Shown one piece after another: positions 44,225 through 52,351 of a stretch of 64,000 bases of DNA (positions are counted from its first letter, which is position 1; each line of letters opens with the position of its first letter). Source of the DNA: Arachidicoccus sp. BS20 (GTDB lineage: Bacteria; Bacteroidota; Bacteroidia; Chitinophagales; Chitinophagaceae); assembly GCF_001659705.1 (NCBI RefSeq), contig NZ_CP015971.1:1-64000 (forward strand). The letters run 5' to 3'. A program made the position numbers and the translations under genes. Under the pieces are notes generated by a model, which saw nothing but the letters and a program-made list of their open reading frames with translations, did no database searches and had not been told where the DNA came from.

Positions 44225-45328
44225 TTACGCTTCCTGCAATTCTCCCGCCTGCGAAAAATGATAATATGCGGCGCACGCGCCTTCGCTGGAAACCATTGGC
44301 GCGCCAAGCGGAAAAGTGGGCGTACACTTCGTTCCAAACATGGGACATTGGTTCGGTTTCTTTTTGCCGCGCAACACTTCGCCCGCAATACATTCTTTGC
44401 TTTCTTCGGCTTTTGGAATGTTGATGGTAAATTTTTTATTCGCATCAAATTGTTCCAGTTCTTTTTTCACATCAAAGCCGCTGTAAGGAATGGTACCGAT
44501 GCCGCGCCACTCGCGGCTGGACGTTTCAAACACTTGTTCCATTATATTTCGCGCAGCTTCATTTCCATTTTCATTTACCACGCGACTGTATTGATTTTCT
44601 AATTTGTATTCGCCTTTTTCCAGTTGTTTAATCAACATTACAATGCCTTGCAGCAAATCAACAGGTTCAAAGCCCGTAACCACAATCGGCGTTTTATAAT
44701 TTTCCACAATGGGATAATATTCTTCCAAGCCCATAATGGTGCAAACGTGTCCCGCGCCGAGAAAGCCTTGCACAATGTTGGTATCGTCGCTAAGAATGGC
44801 TTCCATCGCAGGCGGAACAAGAACGTGCGAAGTGAGAATGGAATAATTTTTCAAGCCTTCGCGTGCCGCGTGCAACACGCTCAGAGCATTTGCCGGCGCT
44901 GTGGTTTCAAAACCTACGGCGAAGAAAACCACTTCACGATTGGGGTTGTCTTTGGCAATTTTTACGGCTTCCAAAGGCGAATATAAAATACGAACATCGG
45001 CGCCGTTGGCTTTGGCTTCGAGCAAACTTTTTTTGCTTCCCGGCACGCGCAGCATATCGCCGAAAGAACAAAGAATGACGTTTTTTTCTTCCGCCAGATA
45101 AATGGCTTTGTCAATCAGGTTCAATGGCGTAACGCACACAGGACAGCCCGGTCCGTGAATCATATTGATTTTGTCGGGCATCATCGAAAGCAAACCATTT
45201 TTTACCAAAGAGTGTGTTTGCCCGCCGCACACTTCCATAATGTTCCAATGTTGCGTGGTTATTTTGTGCAACTCGTTGATGTATTTTTCAACAACGTCTG
45301 CGTCGCGGTATTCAGTTAAGTATTTCAT
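44225..45328 (-). CDS. hypD: Hydrogenase maturation protein HypD
   Basis: Iron-sulfur scaffold on which, with HypC, the Fe(CN)2CO unit of [NiFe]-hydrogenase is built. 367 residues with [19 protein letters not shown] and the C-terminal cluster cysteines ([26 protein letters not shown]). Last hyp gene of the locus. Confidence 0.96.
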   Translation of the reverse strand: MKYLTEYRDADVVEKYINELHKITTQHWNIMEVCGGQTHSLVKNGLLSMMPDKINMIHGPGCPVCVTPLNLIDKAIYLAEEKNVILCSFGDMLRVPGSKKSLLEAKANGADVRILYSPLEAVKIAKDNPNREVVFFAVGFETTAPANALSVLHAAREGLKNYSILTSHVLVPPAMEAILSDDTNIVQGFLGAGHVCTIMGLEEYYPIVENYKTPIVVTGFEPVDLLQGIVMLIKQLEKGEYKLENQYSRVVNENGNEAARNIMEQVFETSSREWRGIGTIPYSGFDVKKELEQFDANKKFTINIPKAEESKECIAGEVLRGKKKPNQCPMFGTKCTPTFPLGAPMVSSEGACAAYYHFSQAGELQEA

Positions 45329-45336
45329 GTTATTTT

Positions 45337-45419
45337 AAATATGAAATATGAGTTATGAAATAGGAAATGAGAGCATACCTCAAATTATTTCATCATTCAT
45401 ATTTCTGATTTCATATTTA
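45337..45419. repeat. AT-rich palindrome E between hypC and hypD
   Basis: Long imperfect inverted repeat: AAATATGAAA (45337-45346) pairs with TTTCATATTT (45410-45419), and inner segments TATGAGTTATGAAATA/TATTTCATCATTCATA pair nearly fully. It fills the whole gap and touches the 3' end of hypC. Confidence 0.65.
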
Positions 45420-45677
45420 CACTTGCGTATGTTCAATCAGCTCATCAATTTCGCCGATGTCTTTTAAATATTCAAACGACTTTGCCGCTTCAGCTTCATC
45501 AACTTTACTGATGGCAACGCCAACGTGTACGAGTACATAATCGCCCACATCGGCAGTCGGCAACATTTCCAAACTCGCTTCTTTAACGATGCCGCCAAAC
45601 GACACTTTTGCCATGCGCACCGTTCCGTTGTGAATGGTTTCGATGCTTTGAATTTTTCCGGGAATTGCTAAACACAT
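45417..45677 (-). CDS. hypC: Hydrogenase assembly chaperone HypC
   Basis: 86-residue chaperone that carries the iron unit with HypD and delivers it to the large-subunit precursor. The essential N-terminal Cys2 is present in MCLAIPGKI, followed by ADVGDYVLVHVGVAISKVDE. The C-terminus runs into palindrome E. Confidence 0.95.
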   Translation of the reverse strand: MCLAIPGKIQSIETIHNGTVRMAKVSFGGIVKEASLEMLPTADVGDYVLVHVGVAISKVDEAEAAKSFEYLKDIGEIDELIEHTQV

Positions 45678-45693
45678 AATTTTTGTTTTTAGT

Positions 45694-45758
45694 TCCCGCA
45701 GATAACGCTGATTTTCGCAGATTTTTTATTCTGCGTTTATCTGCGAAATCTGTGGGAA
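45694..45758. repeat. Palindromic repeat B1
   Basis: Starts CCCGCAGATAACGCTGATTT and ends ATCTGCGAAATCTGTGGGAA, forming a long imperfect hairpin between hypC and the GxxExxY gene. Similar copies B2 and B3 occur in this locus. Confidence 0.8.
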
Positions 45759-45762
45759 AATT

Positions 45763-46140
45763 TTATAATCCATTTACTTTTCTAAATATTGATTTGTCTA
45801 TTTCTGTACTATTAAAATTTACTAAGATGCCTAATTTCTTTCCTGATATTTTTAGATAAGTGATTACTTGTTTGTGATGAACTTCTGTCAAATTTTCAAC
45901 AGACTTAATTTCTATTATTACTTTATTTTCAACTAACAAATCTATTCTGTAACCTACGTCCATTTTTATTTCATCATAAATAAGCGGCAAGGCAACTTGT
46001 GATTGAACGTTTAATCCTTCTTTTTCTAATTCATATTTCAAAGTTGCTTCGTAAGCTGATTCCAACAGACCCGGTCCTAATTTATTATATACTTGAAAAA
46101 TGGCGCCTCTGATTTTGTATGAAATTTCATTTTCAGTCAT
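45763..46140 (-). CDS. GxxExxY protein (PD-(D/E)XK nuclease-like)
   Basis: 125-residue protein of the GxxExxY family: GPGLLESAYEATLKYELE carries the name-giving motif, and the later DLLVENKVIIEIKSVE segment fits a PD-(D/E)XK nuclease core (D...E-x-K). Biological role of the family is unknown. It interrupts the hypC-hypF order and is bounded on both sides by B-type palindromes, which suggests a passenger gene rather than a hydrogenase factor. Confidence 0.85.
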   Translation of the reverse strand: MTENEISYKIRGAIFQVYNKLGPGLLESAYEATLKYELEKEGLNVQSQVALPLIYDEIKMDVGYRIDLLVENKVIIEIKSVENLTEVHHKQVITYLKISGKKLGILVNFNSTEIDKSIFRKVNGL

Positions 46141-46154
46141 TTTTATTTCTTTGC

Positions 46155-46217
46155 TCCCGCAGAGAACACTGATCTTCGCAAATTTTATTCTGTGTCTATC
46201 TGCGCAATCAGCGGGAA
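46155..46217. repeat. Palindromic repeat B2
   Basis: Starts TCCCGCAGAGAACACTGATC and ends GCGCAATCAGCGGGAA. It lies between the GxxExxY gene and hypF and supplies the last codons of hypF. Confidence 0.75.
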
Positions 46218-48461
46218 AATCACTTGTCCGAACGAGATATTCTCATCATTCGGCGATAATTTTTGATGAAAAAACAATTGGTATTTCTTTTCCAATTTTA
46301 TTTTTATTAAATCTACCAACAAACTGTTTTGAAACACCCCGCCGCTGAATGCAATTTTTTTGAACTCGTTTTTACGAGCAACCGTTTCAATCATTTCTAC
46401 CAAACTGAGATGAAATTTTAATGCAATCTTTCCTTTATTTTCGCCGCACTTAATGTCGCTGATAATTTGTTTGAGAATTGTTTGAACAGAAATTTTTTCT
46501 TCATCAAAATGCACATCATAATCTTCCATAAAATTAGAAAATTTTTTCCAATTTTCCGTTGCTAAATTTTCTAAGTACAACGCGGCTTCGCCTTCATAGC
46601 TCTGTTTGTCGCACAAGTTTAACAATGCTGCAACGGCGTCGAACAGTCTTCCGCAGGAAGAAGTTACTATTTCATATTTATTATTTAATATTTTTTGAAA
46701 ATAGTTCCATTCCTGCCCGGTAAATTTTTCTTTCAAAATATCATCTGCCATTCCTTTACAAAAACTCAATGCAGACAAACGCGGCTCTTTCGCCATTTTA
46801 TCGCCTAACAAATTTGGCACATATTCAAAATGACAAACTCGTTCTATTTTTTTATTTTGATAAGAAAAAAAATCGCCGCCCCAAATTTGTTCATCATCGC
46901 CAAGTCCGGTTCCGTCCCAAACCACGCCGAGCATTTTTTCATTGTTTTCCAACAAATTATTTTCTGCCAGCACAGCCGCGAAATGCGCTTTGTGATGCTG
47001 TATTTGTTGTAACGAAATATTTTGTTCTTCGCTTTTTTGCTTCGCAAATTGTGTGGAAAAATAATCGGGATGCTTGTCGCAAACTATCGTTTCAATCTTC
47101 GCGGAAGTCAGGTTCAAAAAGTTTTCCGCGACTTTTTTATATGTCTGTTGCGTATCGTATTCATCGGTGCTGCCTAGATATTGACTTACATAAATGCTAT
47201 CGTTTTGCGCGAGTGCAAAACTGCTTTTCAATAACGCGCCGCTTGCGAAAATAGTTTTATGAGTTTGACAATTTAAAAAATGAATTGGCGCAAATCCACG
47301 TCCATTGCGCAAGATAATTTTCGTTTTTGTCTTTGAAGAAAACTGAATAACGCTATCGTCTTGCGGCATGGTAATGTCGCGGTTGTTCAATAAAATAAAA
47401 TCGGCTAATTGCGGTAAATCCTGCAAGGCTTTTTCATTGTCGTAAACAATGCTGTCGCCGCTAATGTTGGCGCTTGTTGCGATTACAGGCTTATTGAATT
47501 TTGAAAGAATCAATTCCAACAAAGGCGCGTAAGGCAGGAACACGCCAACGCGATTGAGCTTCGGCGCAGCCCCCCTAAATCCCCCCAAAAGGGGGGACTT
47601 TGGTTGCAGCAAAACGATTGGTGCGGCTGCACTTTGCAACATTTCTTTTTCAACCTCGCTTACTTCGTAATCATTTTCTATTTGCTGCAAATTCGGATAC
47701 ATTACGGCGAAAGGCTTTGTGGGTCTGTGTTTGCGGGCGCGTAATGTTTTTACGGCTTGTTCATTATTCGCATCGCACAAAAGTAAAAATCCGCCGATGC
47801 CTTTTGCTGCAATGATTTTGCCTGATTGCAATGCAACATTTATTTGTTGTAAAATTTCTTCAACGTCTTGTGAAAGCAATTCGTTTTTGTTGTTGTAAAA
47901 GGAAAGCGTAATGCCGCATTTCTTACAGGAATTTGTTTGCGAATAAAAACGAATATCGCTCGCATCGTTGTATTCCTGCAAACATTCATCGCATTGATGA
48001 AACATTTGCATCGATGTATTTTCCCTGTCGAAAGGCAATTTTTTTAAAATAGAATAGCGCGCACCGCAGTCGGTGCAAGTGATGAACGGATAATGATAGC
48101 GACGATTATTTTCATCGTGTAATTCTTTGCGGCAATTTTCGCACATCGCAAAATCCGGCGTGATAAAAAGTTGCTTATTGTTTTGCTTTGCTTCGCTTTC
48201 TATAATTCGGAAATCAGGATAATTTTTTGTTTCCGTTTTTTGAAATGAATGGGAAATAATTTTTGCTTGCTGCGGCGCATTTTCTAAAATATGATGATAA
48301 AATGCTTCCACATTTTTCCCGCTTGCTTCTATGAAAACGCCGTCTTTATCGTTGCGCACAAAGCCTGTGATACCAAAGGTTTTCGCGCTTCTATATACAA
48401 ACGGACGAAAGCCCACGCCTTGCACAATTCCGTTGAGTTGTATGGCAAAAGTTGATTCCAT
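46185..48461 (-). CDS. hypF: Carbamoyltransferase HypF
   Basis: Makes the thiocyanate precursor of the CN ligands from carbamoyl phosphate, working with HypE. 758 residues: acylphosphatase domain (VQGVGFRPFVYR), two zinc fingers (CENC ... CTDC and CDEC ... CKKC, about 100-190), YrdC-like domain (about 200-390), and Kae1-like domain (HHKAHFAAVLAEN, FSGGVFQNSLL). Within the YrdC domain, residues 288-300 are encoded by a G/C-rich palindrome (see repeat). The C-terminal residues come from repeat B2. ATG 48461 starts MESTFAIQLNG; the longer frame is rejected. Confidence 0.95.
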   Translation of the reverse strand: MESTFAIQLNGIVQGVGFRPFVYRSAKTFGITGFVRNDKDGVFIEASGKNVEAFYHHILENAPQQAKIISHSFQKTETKNYPDFRIIESEAKQNNKQLFITPDFAMCENCRKELHDENNRRYHYPFITCTDCGARYSILKKLPFDRENTSMQMFHQCDECLQEYNDASDIRFYSQTNSCKKCGITLSFYNNKNELLSQDVEEILQQINVALQSGKIIAAKGIGGFLLLCDANNEQAVKTLRARKHRPTKPFAVMYPNLQQIENDYEVSEVEKEMLQSAAAPIVLLQPKSPLLGGFRGAAPKLNRVGVFLPYAPLLELILSKFNKPVIATSANISGDSIVYDNEKALQDLPQLADFILLNNRDITMPQDDSVIQFSSKTKTKIILRNGRGFAPIHFLNCQTHKTIFASGALLKSSFALAQNDSIYVSQYLGSTDEYDTQQTYKKVAENFLNLTSAKIETIVCDKHPDYFSTQFAKQKSEEQNISLQQIQHHKAHFAAVLAENNLLENNEKMLGVVWDGTGLGDDEQIWGGDFFSYQNKKIERVCHFEYVPNLLGDKMAKEPRLSALSFCKGMADDILKEKFTGQEWNYFQKILNNKYEIVTSSCGRLFDAVAALLNLCDKQSYEGEAALYLENLATENWKKFSNFMEDYDVHFDEEKISVQTILKQIISDIKCGENKGKIALKFHLSLVEMIETVARKNEFKKIAFSGGVFQNSLLVDLIKIKLEKKYQLFFHQKLSPNDENISFGQVIFPLIAQIDTE
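47562..47603 (-). repeat. Palindromic insert inside hypF
   Basis: CCCCCC-AAAA-GGGGGG (47581-47596) with flanking CCCCCC at 47570-47575 is read in frame as KSPLLGGFRGAAP (residues 288-300). The surrounding sequence joins smoothly to the usual HypF pattern without it (VLLQ ... NRVGVFLPYAPLL). Confidence 0.75.
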
Positions 48462-48470
48462 AATATTAGT

Positions 48471-48563
48471 TGTACCACAGCGTTGCACGGAGATTTTTCA
48501 CAGAGATTTACAGAGAAAATTTTTGTGCAACGCTGCGTATGCTTGGTGTTTCTCTGTGCAATA
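48471..48563 (+). repeat. Palindromic repeat A1
   Basis: Starts TGTACCACAGCGTTGCACGG and ends GTTTCTCTGTGCAATAA. Internal pairing GTTGCAC.../...GTGCAAC gives a long hairpin. It sits between the methyltransferase gene and hypF. Confidence 0.8.
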
Positions 48564-48568
48564 ACCAT

Positions 48569-49417
48569 TCATATTTTCGCTACCAAAAATACTTCACCGC
48601 TTGCGGGTAAAAAATCATCTGTTCTGTTGGCGAAATAAAGTTGTTCCATATCTTTTGTAGAAATTGTTTTTGCTTCTTTGAAACCCGCATCATCAGCGAG
48701 TTTCAGGATTTCTTCGGGTGTAAAAAAACTGAGCATCGGCGTGCCTGCTTCACGTGCGCCTTTCTCCGCAATTTCCTGCATCGGTTTGTCTTCTTCGTCC
48801 AATAAATTCATCGGCAAATAAAAACTCATCGCCAATGTAGAACCCGAAGCAAGCGTTGCAATTCGTTTTAAAGTTTCCAGTATCGCTTCTTTTGTAAGAT
48901 ATAAAGTTACGCCGGTACACGCGATAACAGCCGGTTTGTTCTTGTCAAATCCTGCTTTCAATAACCGGTCGTACCAATTTTCTTTTTCAAAATCAACGGG
49001 AACAAAATGTAAATTTTTCGGAACATCAAAACCAAGTTCTGTTAATCGTTGCTGTTTCCAGGTCAATGTATCGGGTTGGTCAATTTCAAATATTTCAAGT
49101 TGTGAAGCAATCTCTTTTCTGCGTTGCGCGAAGGTGTCCAAACCCGCACCAAGAATGACATACTGATAAATTTGTTTACTTTCTTCAATAATCAAATCTT
49201 CGATAAAACGTGCGCGGGCGACAATAGATGCGCGCAAACGTTTTGTGTATTTCATATCGGGACGTTCTTGCCAATCATCATTCGGCGCAATTAATTTCAG
49301 TCCGATTGTATCTTCAATAATATGCGGTTTATCGTCCGCCAAAACGTGTAAAGCGCGCCACAGCGCGGTTCTTACGGCGGTGTTATCCGGTTCGACTATT
49401 TTTTTAGTTGTTTTCAT
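48569..49417 (-). CDS. SAM-dependent methyltransferase (LCMT/PPM1-like)
   Basis: 282-residue class I methyltransferase of the leucine-carboxyl-methyltransferase-like family. RASIVARARFIED and QYVILGAGLDTFAQRR (SAM-binding motif I) are typical, then FEIDQPDTLTWKQQRL and ACTGVTLYLTKEA. The target is unknown. Its position between hypF and hypB is not standard, and A-type repeats lie at both ends. Confidence 0.85.
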   Translation of the reverse strand: MKTTKKIVEPDNTAVRTALWRALHVLADDKPHIIEDTIGLKLIAPNDDWQERPDMKYTKRLRASIVARARFIEDLIIEESKQIYQYVILGAGLDTFAQRRKEIASQLEIFEIDQPDTLTWKQQRLTELGFDVPKNLHFVPVDFEKENWYDRLLKAGFDKNKPAVIACTGVTLYLTKEAILETLKRIATLASGSTLAMSFYLPMNLLDEEDKPMQEIAEKGAREAGTPMLSFFTPEEILKLADDAGFKEAKTISTKDMEQLYFANRTDDFLPASGEVFLVAKI

Positions 49418-49423
49418 AATATT

Positions 49424-49454
49424 TGTTGTAGCACGGAGTTGCTCTGTGTAATAA
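49424..49454 (+). repeat. Short palindromic repeat A2
   Basis: Minimal copy TTGTAGCACGGAGTTG joined to CTCTGTGTAATAA, i.e. the two ends of an A element with the middle missing. Between hypB and the methyltransferase gene. Confidence 0.65.
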
Positions 49455-49455
49455 T

Positions 49456-50166
49456 TTATTCAACCGTAACACTTTCTTTCTTCTCTTTCACTTTTGTCAA
49501 CAGCCAGTCGCACCATTTATCCAAGCCTTCGCCGTTCAAACTGCTGATAGAAATTACTTCCAGATTCGGGTTAATGTCGCGCGCATCCTGCGTAACGGCA
49601 TCTACGCTGAAAGGCACGTAAGGCAACAAATCCGCTTTGCTCACGAGCATCAATTCGCTGGTTAAAAACATACGCGGATATTTCTTCGGCTTGTCGTCGC
49701 CTTCGGTGCTGGAGATTAAAGTAACACGAAAATCTTCGCCCAAATCAAACGCCGCCGGGCAAACCAAATTGCCCACGTTTTCGATGAACAACACGTCCAA
49801 ATCTTCGTAATCGAAATGGTCTAACGCCTGCAAAATCATCTGCGCTTCAATGTGGCACATTCCGCCCGTAACAATTTGCAGCGCATCCACGCCGGCTTCC
49901 TTGATGCGCACGGCGTCGCGCTCCGTTTCCGGGTCGCCTACGAGTACGCCCATTTTCAATTTATCTTTCAAACGTTTGCCCGTTTCCTGCAACAGCGTGG
50001 TTTTGCCGCTGCCCGGCGATGAACATAAATTCACGACTAAGATGTTGTACGGCGCGAGTTTGTCGCGAATAGCTTTCGCTACAAAATCATTTGCTTTCAA
50101 CAAATGCAAGGACAAATGTTCGTCCTGAATGGAGCCTACTGGGGCTTGATTACTTTTGGGTTGCAT
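49456..50166 (-). CDS. hypB: Hydrogenase nickel incorporation GTPase HypB
   Basis: SIMIBI-class GTPase that, with HypA, inserts nickel into the large subunit. 236 residues: P-loop CSSPGSGKTTLLQ, GDPETERDAVRI, metal site GGMCHIEA and NVGNLVCPAAFDLG, and a guanine-base motif region near LVSKADLL. The N-terminal His-rich or CxxCGC nickel-binding extensions of some HypB are absent. Confidence 0.95.
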   Translation of the reverse strand: MQPKSNQAPVGSIQDEHLSLHLLKANDFVAKAIRDKLAPYNILVVNLCSSPGSGKTTLLQETGKRLKDKLKMGVLVGDPETERDAVRIKEAGVDALQIVTGGMCHIEAQMILQALDHFDYEDLDVLFIENVGNLVCPAAFDLGEDFRVTLISSTEGDDKPKKYPRMFLTSELMLVSKADLLPYVPFSVDAVTQDARDINPNLEVISISSLNGEGLDKWCDWLLTKVKEKKESVTVE

Positions 50167-50181
50167 AGTCTTTTATTTTTT

Positions 50182-50277
50182 AGTTGTGCCACAGAGTTGC
50201 ACTGAGATTTTTCACAGAGGTTCACAGAGAAATCTCAGTGTAGCTCCGTGTATTCTTCGTGTTTCTCTGTGTGATAA
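50182..50277 (+). repeat. Palindromic repeat A3
   Basis: Starts AGTTGTGCCACAGAGTTGCA and ends GTTTCTCTGTGTGATAA; the inner arms TTGCACTGAGATTT and AAATCTCAGTGTAGC pair. It occupies the hypA-hypB gap. Confidence 0.85.
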
Positions 50278-50279
50278 TT

Positions 50280-50624
50280 TTAATTTTCGAGTTCCACTTT
50301 TGTTATCAGCATTTCTTCGCCTTGAATTACGTTGCTGCTGGGTCGTCCGCAATTCTTGCAGATGAATTTATACTGTTCCACTTCGCTTTCTGTGCCGCAT
50401 AAATCGCACTTCACTTTTATCGGAAGCACTTCAACGTGCAGGCTCGTTTTTGCATATTTCGGTTGGTCTTGCAATACCGCGTCAAATGCGCTTTGCATCA
50501 AGAGCGGTTGCACATTGCTCAACAAACCGACTGTCAAATAAATGCCGCGCACGTCGTTCATTCTGTCGGGAAATTCTTCTTCAAGCGTGTTGAAAATATT
50601 GCGTACTAATGAAATTTCGTGCAT
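50280..50624 (-). CDS. hypA: Hydrogenase nickel incorporation protein HypA
   Basis: 114-residue nickel chaperone. The N-terminal MHE nickel site (MHEISLVRNIF) and a zinc site CDLC ... CKNC (about residues 73-92) are intact. Works with HypB. Confidence 0.95.
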   Translation of the reverse strand: MHEISLVRNIFNTLEEEFPDRMNDVRGIYLTVGLLSNVQPLLMQSAFDAVLQDQPKYAKTSLHVEVLPIKVKCDLCGTESEVEQYKFICKNCGRPSSNVIQGEEMLITKVELEN

Positions 50625-50640
50625 CGTTTTTTATTTTTTA

Positions 50641-50730
50641 TACCACAGAGTTACACTGAGATTTTCACGGAGGTTCACAGAGAAATCTCAGTGCAACTCC
50701 GTGTTTTCTTTGTGTTTCTCTGTGTAATAA
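50641..50730 (+). repeat. Palindromic repeat A4
   Basis: Starts TACCACAGAGTTACACTGAG and ends GTTTCTCTGTGTAATAA; inner arms ACACTGAGATTT and AAATCTCAGTGCAA pair. It fills the gap between the TPR gene and hypA. Confidence 0.85.
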
Positions 50731-50736
50731 TCATTT

Positions 50737-52239
50737 TCATTCTACCGAGTTTTTCACAGAGTTACTCAAAGATTTTAATTGCTCCAAATGCTCATCTGCA
50801 GCGGCTTTCAGCTCATCGCTTACGTTCAAAGATTTCACTTCATTTGCTTTGCTCAGCATATCGTTGAAAAGTTCTTCGTCAAATTCTTTTTCGCTTCCCA
50901 AGTGCCAGGCTGCTTCAATATAATTTAATAAAGTAATCGCTCTTTCGGTCGGAAATGTTGCGGCATCTCTTACGCTCAATGCTTCGCGATACCAAGCGAG
51001 CGCTTTGTCAAAATTATCGCTGTGCAAAGCGAGCGGATACTTGGTATAAGCATTGCCCTGACTGTTGCAGATGACACCGAACTCGTAAGGAAATTCCACT
51101 TTGTTATAATAATTCAATGCTTCGGCGAAAGACGCTACCGACACGCCTGCCCACACACTTTTCTTTTTAATGTCATCGGGAATTTCGGAATAAATAACGC
51201 CGAGCTGATGATGAATATCGGCAAAAACTTCCGGCGCATTTTCTTTATTAAAAACTTTCAACGCTTTCTGGCAAGCCTTCATCGCTTCGCGGTAAAATTG
51301 CGGATTGCCGTTTTGCGCCCAGGTGTACAACAGCTTTGCTTTTTGAAACTGCGCCTGCGCCGCGAGTTCCGCCAAATCTTCCTGTTCAAATAATTTTATG
51401 GCACGCTGAATATAACCCAACGCTTCGGAATAACTTTCGTTAATGGTTGCAATGTACGAAGCGTCCATTAAGATGAAAGCCGCGTCCACATTACGTTCTG
51501 TGGCTTCGTAATATTGCAGGCATTCCCACAAATCATTTTTCAAAGCCGTCATCAATGTTTCATCGTAAGGCGGAGAAAGTCTTTTTATCTCGTTGCTGCA
51601 AAACAAAGTTTTCAGCGCAATGCTTGCTTCCTGCGACAAATAATCGCCCGTAACAAACGGCGACAACACTTCGGAAGCCTGCGTATATAAGCCCGAATCC
51701 GTGAGCAACGTAGCATATTGTTTTGCCGTGAAAGCAAGGCGTTCATTCATCACGCTTGCCTGCAATGCTTTTTCGTAAGCGATATGAATGTTCTCGAATT
51801 TTGCATCGGGATTGACGTAATGCTGCGCCAATGCTGCGTTGTGCAAAGCAGTGTGTGTATCGCCTGTTGCAGTGATTTTGTAAATGTCTTCTTCCGAAAC
51901 GGCGAAACCATTTTGCAATGCGTATCCGAGTTCCACAATGGGCGAATACTGCGAATAATCAGAAAAATAAAACGCCGATTTTTCAAAGTTGCCCAACTGA
52001 AAAAATACCAAACCGAGCAATGTTTTTTCATTGAAAGGAATTTGCGGAAACAACACGGGAAGTTTATCGGGATTCCATTGCGGCGGCGCGGAAATTTCTT
52101 TTTCTTCTACAACGATAGAAGCGTTTTGAATGTTGGTTGTTTCAATTGTTATTAGTTCGCTTAAACGATATTCCTGCGCAATGATTTGTTCAATTTGCGT
52201 TGTAAGATTGGGTTCGGTATATAGAATTATTTTGTTCAT
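50737..52239 (-). CDS. TPR protein of the hydrogenase locus
   Basis: 500-residue soluble protein without signal peptide. The N-terminal 40 residues form a small alpha/beta segment (MNKIILYTEPNLTTQIEQII); the rest is helical with TPR-like units (for example AFEHIHIAYEKAL-type repeats, QYEATERNVDAAFILMDASY, AEALNYYNKVEFPYEFGVI split). ATG 52239 is preferred over an upstream frame running into repeat A5. Its place among hyp and structural genes suggests a hydrogenase-specific assembly or partner protein, but nothing in its sequence proves it. Confidence 0.65.
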   Translation of the reverse strand: MNKIILYTEPNLTTQIEQIIAQEYRLSELITIETTNIQNASIVVEEKEISAPPQWNPDKLPVLFPQIPFNEKTLLGLVFFQLGNFEKSAFYFSDYSQYSPIVELGYALQNGFAVSEEDIYKITATGDTHTALHNAALAQHYVNPDAKFENIHIAYEKALQASVMNERLAFTAKQYATLLTDSGLYTQASEVLSPFVTGDYLSQEASIALKTLFCSNEIKRLSPPYDETLMTALKNDLWECLQYYEATERNVDAAFILMDASYIATINESYSEALGYIQRAIKLFEQEDLAELAAQAQFQKAKLLYTWAQNGNPQFYREAMKACQKALKVFNKENAPEVFADIHHQLGVIYSEIPDDIKKKSVWAGVSVASFAEALNYYNKVEFPYEFGVICNSQGNAYTKYPLALHSDNFDKALAWYREALSVRDAATFPTERAITLLNYIEAAWHLGSEKEFDEELFNDMLSKANEVKSLNVSDELKAAADEHLEQLKSLSNSVKNSVE

Positions 52240-52261
52240 TCTGTTATTTAATAAATTTATT

Positions 52262-52347
52262 ACATGGAGAAACACGAAGGATACACAGAGCTACGCGGAG
52301 GCTCTGTTGCTCTCTGTGAAAAATCTCTGTGCAACTCTGTGGTATAA
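52262..52347 (-). repeat. Palindromic repeat A5 (inverted)
   Basis: Same family as A1-A4 but in the opposite direction: its reverse complement begins TACCACAGAGTTGCACAGAG and ends GTTTCTCCATGTAATAA. It lies between the KilA-N and TPR genes. Confidence 0.8.
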
Positions 52348-52351
52348 TTGT

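Noticed and set aside
44173-44448. N-terminal extension of the Crp/Fnr frame
   Set aside because: It overlaps hypD in antiparallel frame shift, is Arg/Lys-rich like shadow ORFs, and lies upstream of the promoter box.
47562-47603. Frameshift in hypF at the G/C palindrome
   Set aside because: The element is a multiple of three in effect and the HypF frame continues through it to the normal C-terminal domain.
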